The translations under genes were made by a program, and so were the position numbers. DNA of 36,487 nt. It comes from Ruminococcus sp. GTDB lineage: Bacteria > Bacillota > Clostridia > Oscillospirales > Ruminococcaceae. The stretch covers positions 1 through 36,487 of the forward strand of contig JALCDN010000011.1 of assembly GCA_022641595.1 (NCBI GenBank), given 5' to 3'. The notes beneath the pieces were generated by a model that had not been told where the DNA came from, did no database searches, and saw nothing but the letters and a program-made list of their open reading frames with translations. Positions 1-7,212 of the stretch are shown here, one piece after another (position 1 is the stretch's first letter; every line of letters begins with the position of its first letter).

Positions 1-33
1 TTGGGGTAACATCATTTTTATCCGTTCTTCCAT
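1..33 (-). CDS. 5' end of an ORF cut by the window edge, possibly a transposase
   Basis: Eleven codons (MEERIKMMLPQ) run off the left edge. A GAGG-type ribosome binding site lies about 10 bases upstream, and a TATAAT-like box is at 66-71 on the same strand. The N-terminus resembles that of ISAzo13/ISNCY-type transposases, but eleven residues cannot establish this. The neighbouring ybaK gene is broken just upstream, which fits an insertion sequence starting between about 34 and 114. Confidence 0.3.
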   Translation of the reverse strand, partial: MEERIKMMLPQ

Positions 34-114
34 AATACTTTTACCTCACTTTTTACTTGATAAAAATATTATAACATATTTTGCTTAGATAGTCATGTTA
101 TTATTTCATAAGTC

Positions 115-297
115 CTAGTAGCTACAGCTTTTGCCCTTTGCAACGAGTGTCTTGAAAGTGATTTCAAGAGGTTGACCGAGTTTTTCGGCGACAGATATGC
201 CGTCGATAAATTCCTTGCATTCATAAGTGCTGACTTTGTATGGTATAGAGTTCTTATCAAGAAAACGCATAGCATTTGTTTTAAGTTCCTTGCCCAT
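115..297 (-). pseudogene. ybaK: Truncated Cys-tRNA(Pro) deacylase (YbaK/EbsC family), N-terminal 60 residues
   Basis: The 60 residues match the start of YbaK/EbsC proteins, which hydrolyse Cys-tRNA(Pro) mischarged by prolyl-tRNA synthetase. The opening KTNAMRFLDKNSIPY, the segment EFIDGISVAEKLG and the run FKTLVAKGKS are all family-like. Normal members have about 155-160 residues. Here the reading frame stops right after GKSCSY, where the family continues into its conserved core, so about 100 residues are missing and activity is unlikely. The start is well supported by a GGAGG site 6-7 bases upstream. The most likely cause is insertion of the element whose ORF begins at 33. The family call is fairly sure; the insertion is inferred. 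Confidence 0.7.
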
Positions 298-334
298 AAA
301 GTGCCTCCGTTAAGATTATGTAAATTTCGTTTGA

Positions 335-363
335 TTTCTATGAGAACAATTTCTTACTTTCAA
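335..363 (-). promoter_or_regulatory. Probable sigma-A promoter of the ybaK fragment
   Basis: On the minus strand TTGAAA (358-363) and TAGAAA (335-340) are separated by 17 bases, and the start codon lies about 40 bases downstream at 297. The -10 box is imperfect. Confidence 0.45.
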
Positions 364-462
364 GAAAATTATACCACGGATTTCAAATAAATACAAGGGC
401 AGATTTATGCAGATTCCTATTGCTACAACTTATGAGCAAGAAAAGCTGCCGTACAAATTATA

Positions 463-619
463 GGGCATCTCTAAAAACTCCTTTTGAGAAAAACACCTAT
501 GCACGGCATCTGCTGTGTCAACCTCCCTCATAGTGCGACAGCACGCTTTCGGAAGGTTTCCTTGCAGCTACCGCACATATCTGATTTTTCCTTAATCAAA
601 CGAGTTTTTAGAGGTGCCC
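463..619. mobile_element. MITE-like element, copy 1 (157 bp)
   Basis: The element begins GGGCATCTCTAAAAACTC and ends with the inverted form GAGTTTTTAGAGGTGCCC. Its interior matches copy 3 (5613-5768) in the opposite orientation with only about ten differences counted by eye. It holds no plausible gene. The flanks read TTATA on the left and TATAA on the right, so a TA-rich target is likely. It ends 8 bases past the aldo/keto reductase stop codon and could contribute to 3'-end formation. It accounts for most of the gene-free stretch 298-627; the rest holds only the ybaK promoter and leader. Confidence 0.8.
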
Positions 620-627
620 TATAATGA

Positions 628-1488
628 TTAATCATCAGCAGGTCTGTAATTTTTGAACATAGCTTCCTGTTGAGAAAGAGTAGCATTATAGAAGCGAACG
701 CCTTTGTCAAGACCTCTTATTTTCTGCATTTCTTCATTTGAAAGACAGAAATCGAAAATGTCGAAGTTATCCTTTATGTGCTGAGGATTTGTGCTTTTGG
801 GGAAGATAATGTTACCCTCCTGCAAGTGCCAGCGAAGAATTATCTGTACATTTGATTTATGATATTTTTCTCCAAGCTCGGTAAAGAGAGGTTCGTTTAT
901 AAGCTCTTTGCTGCCATGACCGATGGGGTACCAGCTTTCGAGGAGAGTGCCATACTTTTTCAGCCTTTTTTTAAGTTCATTCTGCTGAAAATAAGGGTGA
1001 AGCTCAACCTGATTTACAGATGGTTTGATTGAAGCAAAATTGCAAAGTTCCTCAAGACGTTCAGATTCAAAATTTGAGATGCCGATAGAGCGTACTTTTC
1101 CGAGCTTTACGGCTTGTTCGGCTTCTTTCCAAGCGTCGAGGTATTCGCCGACTTGTTGGTGAAGCAATAGTAGGTCGATATAATCGGTGTCAAGGCGATT
1201 GAGCATTTTGTTAATAGCTTTTGTGGTTATGTCCTTACCGTAGTCTGAAACCCATAGCTTTGATGTAATCCAGATGTCGTGGCGGTTTATTCCTGAATCT
1301 TTTACAGCTTTGCCGACACTTCTTTCGTTCTGGTAAGCGTGAGCGGTGTCAATATGCCGAACTCCTAACTGAAGTGCTGTTTTGACAGCATTTACAGTTT
1401 GTTCTCCATCTGGTATCATAAATACTCCGATGCCGTACTGTGGAATCATATTACCGTCATTTAGCTTAATAAGACTTTGCTCTGACAT
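628..1488 (-). CDS. Aldo/keto reductase
   Basis: This NAD(P)H-dependent oxidoreductase of 286 residues probably reduces aldehydes or ketones in the cytoplasm. The four catalytic residues of the AKR superfamily are visible: Asp47 and Tyr52 in HIDTAHAYQNE, Lys77 in ITSKLW and His110 in LLLLHQQV. The GISNFE motif and the C-terminal cofactor segment IIFPKSTNPQH are typical of AKR5-like bacterial enzymes. The start at 1488 is chosen because an AGGAGG site lies 6 bases upstream; an upstream in-frame ATG at 1524 lacks this support. It is the last gene of the operon with the MerR regulator, flavoprotein and DXS-like gene, so it is probably induced by aldehyde or electrophile stress through that regulator. 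The natural substrate cannot be read from the sequence. Confidence 0.93.
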   Translation of the reverse strand: MSEQSLIKLNDGNMIPQYGIGVFMIPDGEQTVNAVKTALQLGVRHIDTAHAYQNERSVGKAVKDSGINRHDIWITSKLWVSDYGKDITTKAINKMLNRLDTDYIDLLLLHQQVGEYLDAWKEAEQAVKLGKVRSIGISNFESERLEELCNFASIKPSVNQVELHPYFQQNELKKRLKKYGTLLESWYPIGHGSKELINEPLFTELGEKYHKSNVQIILRWHLQEGNIIFPKSTNPQHIKDNFDIFDFCLSNEEMQKIRGLDKGVRFYNATLSQQEAMFKNYRPADD

Positions 1489-1534
1489 AGACTGCCTCCT
1501 TAAAAATGGTACTAAAGAAGTCAAATAAAAATTT

Positions 1535-1918
1535 TTATTTTTTAAAAAGCTTGTTTTCGCATTGTTTCATCATGCCTGATTCATAGAGGTTGATTTTGTA
1601 GTCAAGGCGGTCAAGAGTAGACTGCATATCGGAGATTTTTTGTCTGAGGATATCACGTTGTTCAATAAGGAGTTCTTTTCTTGCGGATATAGTTGAGTCA
1701 CCTTGGCGAAACATAGTGACGTATTCTATAAGAATCTCGATAGGCAGACCGGCGGACCTCATACATTTAATAAATTCGATCCAGTTGCATGATTCCTCAT
1801 CATAGTCCCGCAAACCGCTCTGACTTCTTGGAACGTGAGGAATCAGACCTATTCTTTCATAGTAGCGCAAGGTATCGGCTGACAGACCGAATTTTTTGCT
1901 TACTTCAGAAATTGTCAT
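1535..1918 (-). CDS. MerR-family transcriptional regulator
   Basis: This 127-residue regulator has the N-terminal winged helix of the MerR family (ISEVSKKFGLSADTLRYYER, about residues 3-22, then IGLIPHVPR). A dimerising coiled coil follows, with the sequence QRDILRQKISDMQSTLDRL near residues 86-104. Only a few cysteines are present and no heavy-metal binding loop is seen. The protein resembles the AdhR/NmlR group that senses aldehydes and electrophiles. Its ATG overlaps the stop of the flavoprotein gene as ATGA, so the two are translationally coupled. A promoter with the 19-bp spacer that MerR proteins act on lies at the head of the operon (4302-4332), so autoregulation is the simplest model. 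The effector is unknown. Confidence 0.92.
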   Translation of the reverse strand: MTISEVSKKFGLSADTLRYYERIGLIPHVPRSQSGLRDYDEESCNWIEFIKCMRSAGLPIEILIEYVTMFRQGDSTISARKELLIEQRDILRQKISDMQSTLDRLDYKINLYESGMMKQCENKLFKK

Positions 1919-2451
1919 ACATTTTTACCTGCATTGTAAGCCTGTTTCATAAATGCAGTGCCGTTTACATCGCCTTTCTGCCAAACGCCTGTACCGTAAA
2001 TGATGTCTTTTTCGACGGCATTATTGAGGCAGTCGTCAGTAAATCCACGGATAGCGTCGATAGTTTTTTCGAGCATAGCCTTGTTGGAATCGGCGGCAGT
2101 AACTATAAAGTAAAATTCCTTGTTGGCAATGTCTGTGTAACGAGGAACACTTCTGTCGATAAATGTTTTGAGCTGAGCGTCCATTGAGTAGAAATAAACC
2201 GGAGTGGCGAGGACTATAACATCAGCGTCGAGCATTTTCTGTATAAGCTCAGCCATATCGTCTTTCTGAACGCATTTGTGTGTGCTGTTGCATACACCGC
2301 AGCCTGAGCAGTAGTTGATTTTCTTTTCCGAAAGACGGATTTTTTCAGCTTTATTGCCGCCGTCAACAGCACCTCTTAAAAATTCGTCGCAGAGGGTATC
2401 GGAGTTTCCGCCTTTTCTTGGACTTGCAGATATTATAAGAACATTTTTCAT
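1915..2451 (-). CDS. NAD(P)H-dependent flavodoxin-like oxidoreductase (iron-sulfur flavoprotein type)
   Basis: This 178-residue protein begins MKNVLIISASPRKGGNSDTL, the phosphate-binding loop for FMN in the NADPH-dependent FMN reductase and flavodoxin-like fold. Residues near 49-60 read CSGCGVCNSTHKC, giving the compact spacing C-x2-C-x2-C-x5-C seen in iron-sulfur flavoproteins that may hold a 4Fe-4S cluster. The segment VIVLATPVYFYSMDAQLKTF is the usual second FMN-contacting part. It starts 23 bases after the DXS-like gene and overlaps the MerR gene by 4 bases. The likely role is electron transfer or reductive detoxification; the partner is unknown. Confidence 0.9.
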   Translation of the reverse strand: MKNVLIISASPRKGGNSDTLCDEFLRGAVDGGNKAEKIRLSEKKINYCSGCGVCNSTHKCVQKDDMAELIQKMLDADVIVLATPVYFYSMDAQLKTFIDRSVPRYTDIANKEFYFIVTAADSNKAMLEKTIDAIRGFTDDCLNNAVEKDIIYGTGVWQKGDVNGTAFMKQAYNAGKNV

Positions 2452-2474
2452 TATAAAAGCCTCCTGAATTAAAA

Positions 2475-4232
2475 TTATTTGATTGAATTAATAGCGTCAT
2501 CAGCAATCTGACGAGGAGTAAGGTGATTTTCTTTGAGAACATCTTCCGGGTTGTATCTGTCTATAAATTCTTTTTTGAGACCGAAATTCAGAACCTTCAT
2601 GTCCGAATTTCCGTAGAACGAAGCGATTTTCTGACCGAAGCCGCCATCAAGAACACCGTCCTCAAGAGTTACGACAACAGAATGTTCGGCTTTAAGTTTT
2701 TCGAGAAGTTCGCAGTCGATTCCGGAAATGTAAACAGGATTTATAAGAGTTGGCTTGATACCGCTTTGTTCCTCAATAAGCTGAGCTGCCTGAGCACCGA
2801 GATGATAGAAACTTCCAAGAGCGATAACAGCAATGTTACTGCCCTCAGTTGTGACCTCAAATTTATTAAGCTCCGAGAAATCCTTTGTAACCTTTTTGCC
2901 GTCAGAAATATATTGACCGCCCGGAACTCTTATAGCGACAGGGTATTCATTCTGTTCAACGCTCCAGTCGAGCATAGCAAGGTATTCTTCTTTGCTTGTT
3001 GGTGCAAGGTAAACGATATTCGGAATATTTGAAATAAGCGGAATATCAAAGATTCCAAGGTGTGTAACGTCCGACATACCAAAGACTGATGCGGCGAAAA
3101 CAACGAGAGTAAGAGCATTTGAGTTTATCGCAAGGTCTTGTGAAAGCTGGTCGTAGGTACGCTGTATAAACGAGCTGTAAACTCCGTAAACAGGTTTTGC
3201 ACCGTTTGCGGCAAGACCTGATGACATAGCAACGGCGTGTTCCTCGGCAATGCCAACGTCTATGAACTGAGAACCTGCTTCAAGACGCTTTTCGGGAGTA
3301 AATCCCATTACAGTCGGAGTAGCTGAGGTTATGGCAATAACATTTTTATCGGATTTCATTTTCGCAAGCAGATAATCGCCAGTGATGCTTGAGTAGTCCT
3401 CTGAGTCGAAGTTAAACAGCGACTTACCGGTTTCAGGATTAAACGGCATACACCAGTGCCATGATTCACGGTCGGTTTCAGCAGGAGCGTAGCCCTTACC
3501 TTTTTGAGTGGCAATGTGTACAGCAACAGGCTTTGATGAATCTTTTACCTTTTTGAAGGCATCAATCAGATCAGAAATGTTGTTGCCGTCCTTTACGAAA
3601 ACGTAGTCAAGACCCATAGCCTTGAAAAGGTTGCGGTCGGATTTTCCGTCGGATTCACGCAAAAGTCTGAGACCTTTATAGATACCGCCGTGATTTTCGG
3701 CGATTGACATATCGTTGTCATTTACAACGATTATGAGGTTGGAGTTGAGTTCGCCTGCAAAATCAAGGCCTTCGAGAGCTTCACCGCCGCTCAGAGAGCC
3801 GTCACCGATTATTGCAACTATATTTTCTTTATCACCCTTGAGGTCTCGTGCCTTTGCAAGACCACAGGCAAGACTTACCGATGTTGAGGTATGACCTACT
3901 GTAAAAAAGTCGTGTTTGCTTTCGTGAGGGTTTGTGTAGCCGGAAACGTCGTCATAATGTTCCGGGTAAAGAAATGCATCTTTTCTGCCTGTGAGCATTT
4001 TGTGGCAGTAGCTCTGATGTGAAACATCAAAAACAAATTTGTCTGTCGGAGAGTCAAATACAAAGTGCAGAGCGATAGTTGCTTCTACCATACCGAGATT
4101 CGGACCAAAATGACCTCCGTGACGACTGAGCTTTGAAATTAAAGCCATTCTCATTTCAGAAGCAAGCACATTAAGCTCTGATATGCTAAGCTTTCTTAGG
4201 TCAGATGGCGAGCTGATATTTTCAAGATACAT
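2475..4232 (-). CDS. dxs: 1-deoxy-D-xylulose-5-phosphate synthase-like TPP enzyme
   Basis: DXS condenses pyruvate with glyceraldehyde 3-phosphate to start the MEP isoprenoid pathway. This 585-residue protein has the expected order: an N-terminal TPP domain with HGGHFGPNLG, DVSHQSYCHKMLTGR and the TPP motif GDGSLSGGEALEG ending in NDNDMSI; a central pyrimidine-binding domain with FIDVGIAEEHAVAM; and a C-terminal transketolase domain with PVYISGID. It is shorter than the usual 610-640 residues and differs at some sites. GHTSTS replaces the common GHSSTS, and IRVPGG replaces the RYPRG block. An AGGAGG site sits 7 bases before the ATG. It heads an operon under a MerR-type promoter with redox genes, which is unusual for a housekeeping dxs, so it may be a second DXS with a different acceptor. 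Confidence 0.8.
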   Translation of the reverse strand: MYLENISSPSDLRKLSISELNVLASEMRMALISKLSRHGGHFGPNLGMVEATIALHFVFDSPTDKFVFDVSHQSYCHKMLTGRKDAFLYPEHYDDVSGYTNPHESKHDFFTVGHTSTSVSLACGLAKARDLKGDKENIVAIIGDGSLSGGEALEGLDFAGELNSNLIIVVNDNDMSIAENHGGIYKGLRLLRESDGKSDRNLFKAMGLDYVFVKDGNNISDLIDAFKKVKDSSKPVAVHIATQKGKGYAPAETDRESWHWCMPFNPETGKSLFNFDSEDYSSITGDYLLAKMKSDKNVIAITSATPTVMGFTPEKRLEAGSQFIDVGIAEEHAVAMSSGLAANGAKPVYGVYSSFIQRTYDQLSQDLAINSNALTLVVFAASVFGMSDVTHLGIFDIPLISNIPNIVYLAPTSKEEYLAMLDWSVEQNEYPVAIRVPGGQYISDGKKVTKDFSELNKFEVTTEGSNIAVIALGSFYHLGAQAAQLIEEQSGIKPTLINPVYISGIDCELLEKLKAEHSVVVTLEDGVLDGGFGQKIASFYGNSDMKVLNFGLKKEFIDRYNPEDVLKENHLTPRQIADDAINSIK

Positions 4233-4301
4233 AAAAAACCTCCTAAATGTTCTGTCAACAGATAACGCATAACAAATTGTGCATTATCTTTTGATAATTA
4301 C

Positions 4302-4332
4302 ATTATAAACCCTGGAGTTGACTCTATGTCAA
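4302..4332 (-). promoter_or_regulatory. MerR-type promoter with 19-bp spacer, head of the DXS-like operon
   Basis: On the minus strand TTGACA (4327-4332) and TATAAT (4302-4307) are both consensus but are separated by 19 bases instead of 17. The spacer carries an imperfect dyad, TAGAGT-CA-ACTCCA. This is the arrangement through which MerR proteins untwist DNA to activate transcription, and the dyad resembles sites of the AdhR/NmlR group. The MerR gene lies two genes downstream in the same operon. Start to ATG is about 60 bases. Confidence 0.8.
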
Positions 4333-4342
4333 GTGTTTTTGC

Positions 4343-4367
4343 AAAAAAAATTCAGGCATTGCCTGAA
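4343..4367 (-). terminator. Rho-independent terminator after the radical SAM gene
   Basis: Read on the minus strand, the stem TTCAGGC/GCCTGAA (4351-4367) is followed by an unbroken run of eight T. It lies between the radical SAM gene and the DXS operon promoter, so it insulates the two units. Confidence 0.8.
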
Positions 4368-4377
4368 TCAGATTATA

Positions 4378-4474
4378 GGGTGCCTCTAAAAACCTGTTTT
4401 TGCAGATTTCATAGTCAAAAGATCCCAAAATCACGTCATTAATTTTTGACAAACTGAGGTTTTTAGAGGCACCC
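4378..4474. mobile_element. MITE-like element, copy 2 (97 bp)
   Basis: The ends read GGGTGCCTCTAAAAACC and GGTTTTTAGAGGCACCC, a near-perfect 17-bp terminal inverted repeat. The flanks TTATA on both sides look like a target duplication. Only the ends match copies 1 and 3; the interior is different and shorter, so this is a separate subfamily. With the terminator and the MerR-type promoter it fills most of the gene-free stretch 4233-4556; nothing else is visible there. Confidence 0.8.
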
Positions 4475-4556
4475 TTATATATTGATTTGCCAACTAACTC
4501 TTAAATTTTTCTGCTTGCATAAAATATTCACGGGTTAGCTGTCCCATCAATAGCAG

Positions 4557-5507
4557 TCAGAATTTGTTATGAGAAATTTCTGAAAAATATTTTCCCTGAT
4601 AAGAGTCGCTTGATGCCTGAAACTTATCAATTCCGCCAAGTACAGCGATTTTATTAGCACTCCACATAGGAGCGACAAGTTTTTTCTTGTCGCCGTCACC
4701 TGTTAAGCGTTCGATGACTGTTTCTGGGGAGAAAAATTCGAGCTGCTTTGAAACTATTGTAATGTAGTCCTGCATAGTAAGCATTTCAAATGGCTGAGCA
4801 ATGTATTGCTTGTGAAGCTGAGTACCGCTTATAATATGCAGCATTTGTAATTTTACAGCTTCAGGACGCAGCAAAGCAGCTTGCCTTGCGGTTTCGAGCA
4901 TCATCTCGTCGGTTTCGTGCGGCAGACCGTTGATAATGTGCAGACACGTTCTTATCCCTGCATTTTTAAGCTTAGCATACCCTTGCAGAAATTCTGAATG
5001 GCTGTACTTTCTGTTGATATAGTTTATAGTTGAATCATGTACCGATTGCAAGCCGAGTTCTACTGTAAGATTGGTGTCATTGCATAGGTCTGAAAGAACT
5101 GCTATCACGTCATCGTCAAGGCAGTCTGCCCTTGTTCCTATAGAAATTCCTATGATTTCGGGTGAGCAGAGGACTGACCTATAGAGTTTCTCAAGCTTTT
5201 TTGCAGGTGCATATGTATTTGTGTTTGCCTGAAAGTATGCGATTATCTTAGCGTTGTGGTTTTTAGAGCGTATTCGTTTGATTTCCGAAGCAAGCTGAGC
5301 TTCAACGGAAACATTTCCATTTGTAAAGTATCCGCTTCCTCCATCGCAGAAGATGCAGCCGCCAGTACCTTTTGTGCCGTCAGCATTTGGGCAGGTAAAG
5401 CCGCCGTCAATTACGGCTTTGAAGACTTTCCCGCCAAAATGTATTTTATTATAATAGTTTAGTGTATGGTAACGCTTGTTGTCAAGTGAAAATTTAAATG
5501 GATTCAT
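4557..5507 (-). CDS. Radical SAM protein, YhcC/TIGR01212 family
   Basis: This 316-residue protein carries the atypical radical SAM cluster motif of the YhcC family: a first Cys in FTCPNADGTKG followed by GGCIFC, where the spacing between first and second Cys is longer than the usual CxxxCxxC. The glycine-rich stretch GISIGTRADCLDD and HIINGLPHET are further family signatures for SAM and barrel contacts. YhcC proteins are conserved but their substrate is not firmly known. The start fits an upstream promoter (5558-5586) of nearly consensus sequence. The gene is monocistronic, with its own terminator near 4343-4367. Confidence 0.9.
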   Translation of the reverse strand: MNPFKFSLDNKRYHTLNYYNKIHFGGKVFKAVIDGGFTCPNADGTKGTGGCIFCDGGSGYFTNGNVSVEAQLASEIKRIRSKNHNAKIIAYFQANTNTYAPAKKLEKLYRSVLCSPEIIGISIGTRADCLDDDVIAVLSDLCNDTNLTVELGLQSVHDSTINYINRKYSHSEFLQGYAKLKNAGIRTCLHIINGLPHETDEMMLETARQAALLRPEAVKLQMLHIISGTQLHKQYIAQPFEMLTMQDYITIVSKQLEFFSPETVIERLTGDGDKKKLVAPMWSANKIAVLGGIDKFQASSDSYQGKYFSEISHNKF

Positions 5508-5527
5508 ATATTAAGCTGCTCCGTATG

Positions 5528-5598
5528 TAAAATAATCAGTTTAAGTCTCTTATTTAAATGGTAGCATACCTTATAAGAGTTGTCAAGTTTAATTTCGC
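5528..5598. repeat. Promoter-containing repeat, left member of an inverted pair 20 kb apart
   Basis: Compared by eye, this block and the reverse complement of 25688-25759 differ at only about two to three positions, including identical -35 and -10 boxes. The matching boundary falls at the GGCG next to MITE copy 3. Confidence 0.75.
5558..5586 (-). promoter_or_regulatory. Sigma-A promoter of the radical SAM gene
   Basis: On the minus strand TTGACA (5581-5586) and TACCAT (5558-5563) are 17 bases apart, with transcription expected about 45 bases before the ATG. The whole promoter lies in a block of about 71 bp (5528-5598) that recurs inverted at 25688-25759. Confidence 0.75.
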
Positions 5599-5612
5599 CT
5601 TTTTATTGTTAA

Positions 5613-5768
5613 GGGTACCTCTAAAAACTCGTTTGATTAAGGAAAAATCAGATAGGTGCGGCAGCCGCAAGGAAACCTTCCGAAAGCGTGCTGTCGCACT
5701 ATGAGGGAGGTTGACACAGTAGATGCCGTGCATAGCTGTTTTTTCGAAAGGAGTTTTTAGAGATACCC
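5613..5768. mobile_element. MITE-like element, copy 3 (156 bp), inverted relative to copy 1
   Basis: The terminal repeats are GGGTACCTCTAAAAACTC and GAGTTTTTAGAGATACCC, flanked by TTAA on each side. The interior is the reverse complement of copy 1 with about ten differences. Copies 1 and 3 therefore bracket the DXS operon and radical SAM gene as inverted repeats. Confidence 0.8.
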
Positions 5769-5769
5769 T

Positions 5770-6258
5770 TAAGTAAAAGTAAAAATATTTTTTAAATTGC
5801 ATATAAAGTTTAATATAATACAATACGACTTATTGGAAGTATTTGTAATAATGTATGCTAATATTAATATAAGGTAGCATTACAAATTTTACTTTTATTT
5901 GAAATTAACAGCTTTGATAAGTTATTACAAAAAATCAGTAAATTATTACAAAAATATGCACTTAATGAAAATCCATGATATATTTAAATACATACATAAA
6001 GATTTGGCTAATTGATTTTTATAATAAAGAATGAAATATCAGAATATAACAGTCTCATTTTTGAAACAATAAAAGTTCAGGAATTCAAATAATACTGTTT
6101 AATCTGCAACTTATGAAAAATAATGTATTTTGGATTATATTGTAAGGCAGTGCCTACATAGCTAATATTTTAAAATACATAAATTTGCAAGCATAGAAAC
6201 TTAAATCAATGTAGTGGAGAAATTTATTCTCACTGCAAATAAGGTATGTGATTAAATT
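5770..6258. other. AT-rich intergenic region upstream of the exported-protein cluster
   Basis: These 489 bases hold no convincing gene. They contain a near-repeat of ATTACAAAAA-type sequence (about 5925-5955) and a pair of weak LytTR-like 9-mers (AAAGTTCAG at 6072-6080 and ACTGTTTAA at 6094-6102, 13 bases apart). No consensus sigma-A promoter stands out. The length and position suggest regulatory DNA for the gene at 6259. Confidence 0.5.
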
Positions 6259-7134
6259 ATGAAAAAAAATAGTATATTGATAACGGTTGCTTTTGCATTA
6301 CTTATTGCAACAGCAACAGGCTGTAGTAAAAGTAAGGAAAATTCAGAAATATTAGATAACGACATTTCTACTGATAGCATTTCAGAAAACTCAGAATCTA
6401 ACAATTACAATTCTGAGTTAGAAAATACATCTGACATAAACTATAGTAAATCTGATTCGAAAGTTTCTTTAAAAACCAATGATGAAGAAACTGCAACGGA
6501 ATGTAATGCTGTAGATCCTATAAATGTAACTATTTCAAATGGTTCTGATTCAACTGATAAAACGTACGCATCAATTTCAGATATTGATCTTAATCGCCCT
6601 GATAATATGATGCCAGATCATGTATTTATGGGATGGAATGAAAATGCAATAATCCAAAAAATAGCAGATAAATCTATTGATGTTACATCAAATATTAATA
6701 TTACTGCTGAAAGCACTGATATATCAAATGTGGAAAATGCTATTTTTAACGATGCAACATATGTAAATGCAGACATCCCCACTGAATTTTCCATACCGAT
6801 TGCTATTGGAGGAAAGACCAAATTCAATACACTTGATCTTGAAATTGAGTATGACAGTTCAATAATGAAATTCATAAAATTTCAAAATGTGGATTCTGAT
6901 CTTGTTTGCAACTGCATTCCAAATGAAAATAAGATATATATAAGCTTTTCATCATCTGGCAATATAAGTGGACAGATTGATTTGTGTGATATTATATTTA
7001 GTAATATCAAAAGTGGTTCTTTAGAAACTTCTTTGAAATATACCGTTAAGGATATGGCAGCATATGACAAAACGACATCTGCATTTAGTAATGCTAAATA
7101 TACAATTGTAAACGGCAAAATTGTTATGTATTAG
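6259..7134 (+). CDS. Lipoprotein with C-terminal cohesin-like domain
   Basis: The 291-residue protein starts with a lipoprotein signal peptide ending in a lipobox with Cys22 (ATATGC), so it should be tethered to the outer face of the membrane. Residues about 25-110 are a Ser/Asn/Asp-rich linker. A short segment (MPDHVFMGWNENA) resembles one unit of the InlB B-repeat fold. Residues about 165-291 look like a cohesin: IPIAIGGKTKFNTLDLEIEY, then DSSIMKFIKF, ISFSSSGNISGQIDLCDIIF and LKYTVKDMA. Cohesins bind dockerins in cellulosome-type assemblies. The gene opens the four-gene exported cluster, 78 bases before the next gene. Detection is by pattern and needs profile confirmation. Confidence 0.75.
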   Translation: MKKNSILITVAFALLIATATGCSKSKENSEILDNDISTDSISENSESNNYNSELENTSDINYSKSDSKVSLKTNDEETATECNAVDPINVTISNGSDSTDKTYASISDIDLNRPDNMMPDHVFMGWNENAIIQKIADKSIDVTSNINITAESTDISNVENAIFNDATYVNADIPTEFSIPIAIGGKTKFNTLDLEIEYDSSIMKFIKFQNVDSDLVCNCIPNENKIYISFSSSGNISGQIDLCDIIFSNIKSGSLETSLKYTVKDMAAYDKTTSAFSNAKYTIVNGKIVMY

Positions 7135-7212
7135 CTTGTAATTGTACATAGCTAATTCATATAGACAATTATAGGTGGTAAGTACCTGTAAAATAAAAAG
7201 GAGGAAATATCA

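Noticed and set aside
528-710. Short minus-strand frame across MITE copy 1 and the aldo/keto reductase end
   Set aside because: It runs through the inverted repeat and overlaps a secure gene in another frame.
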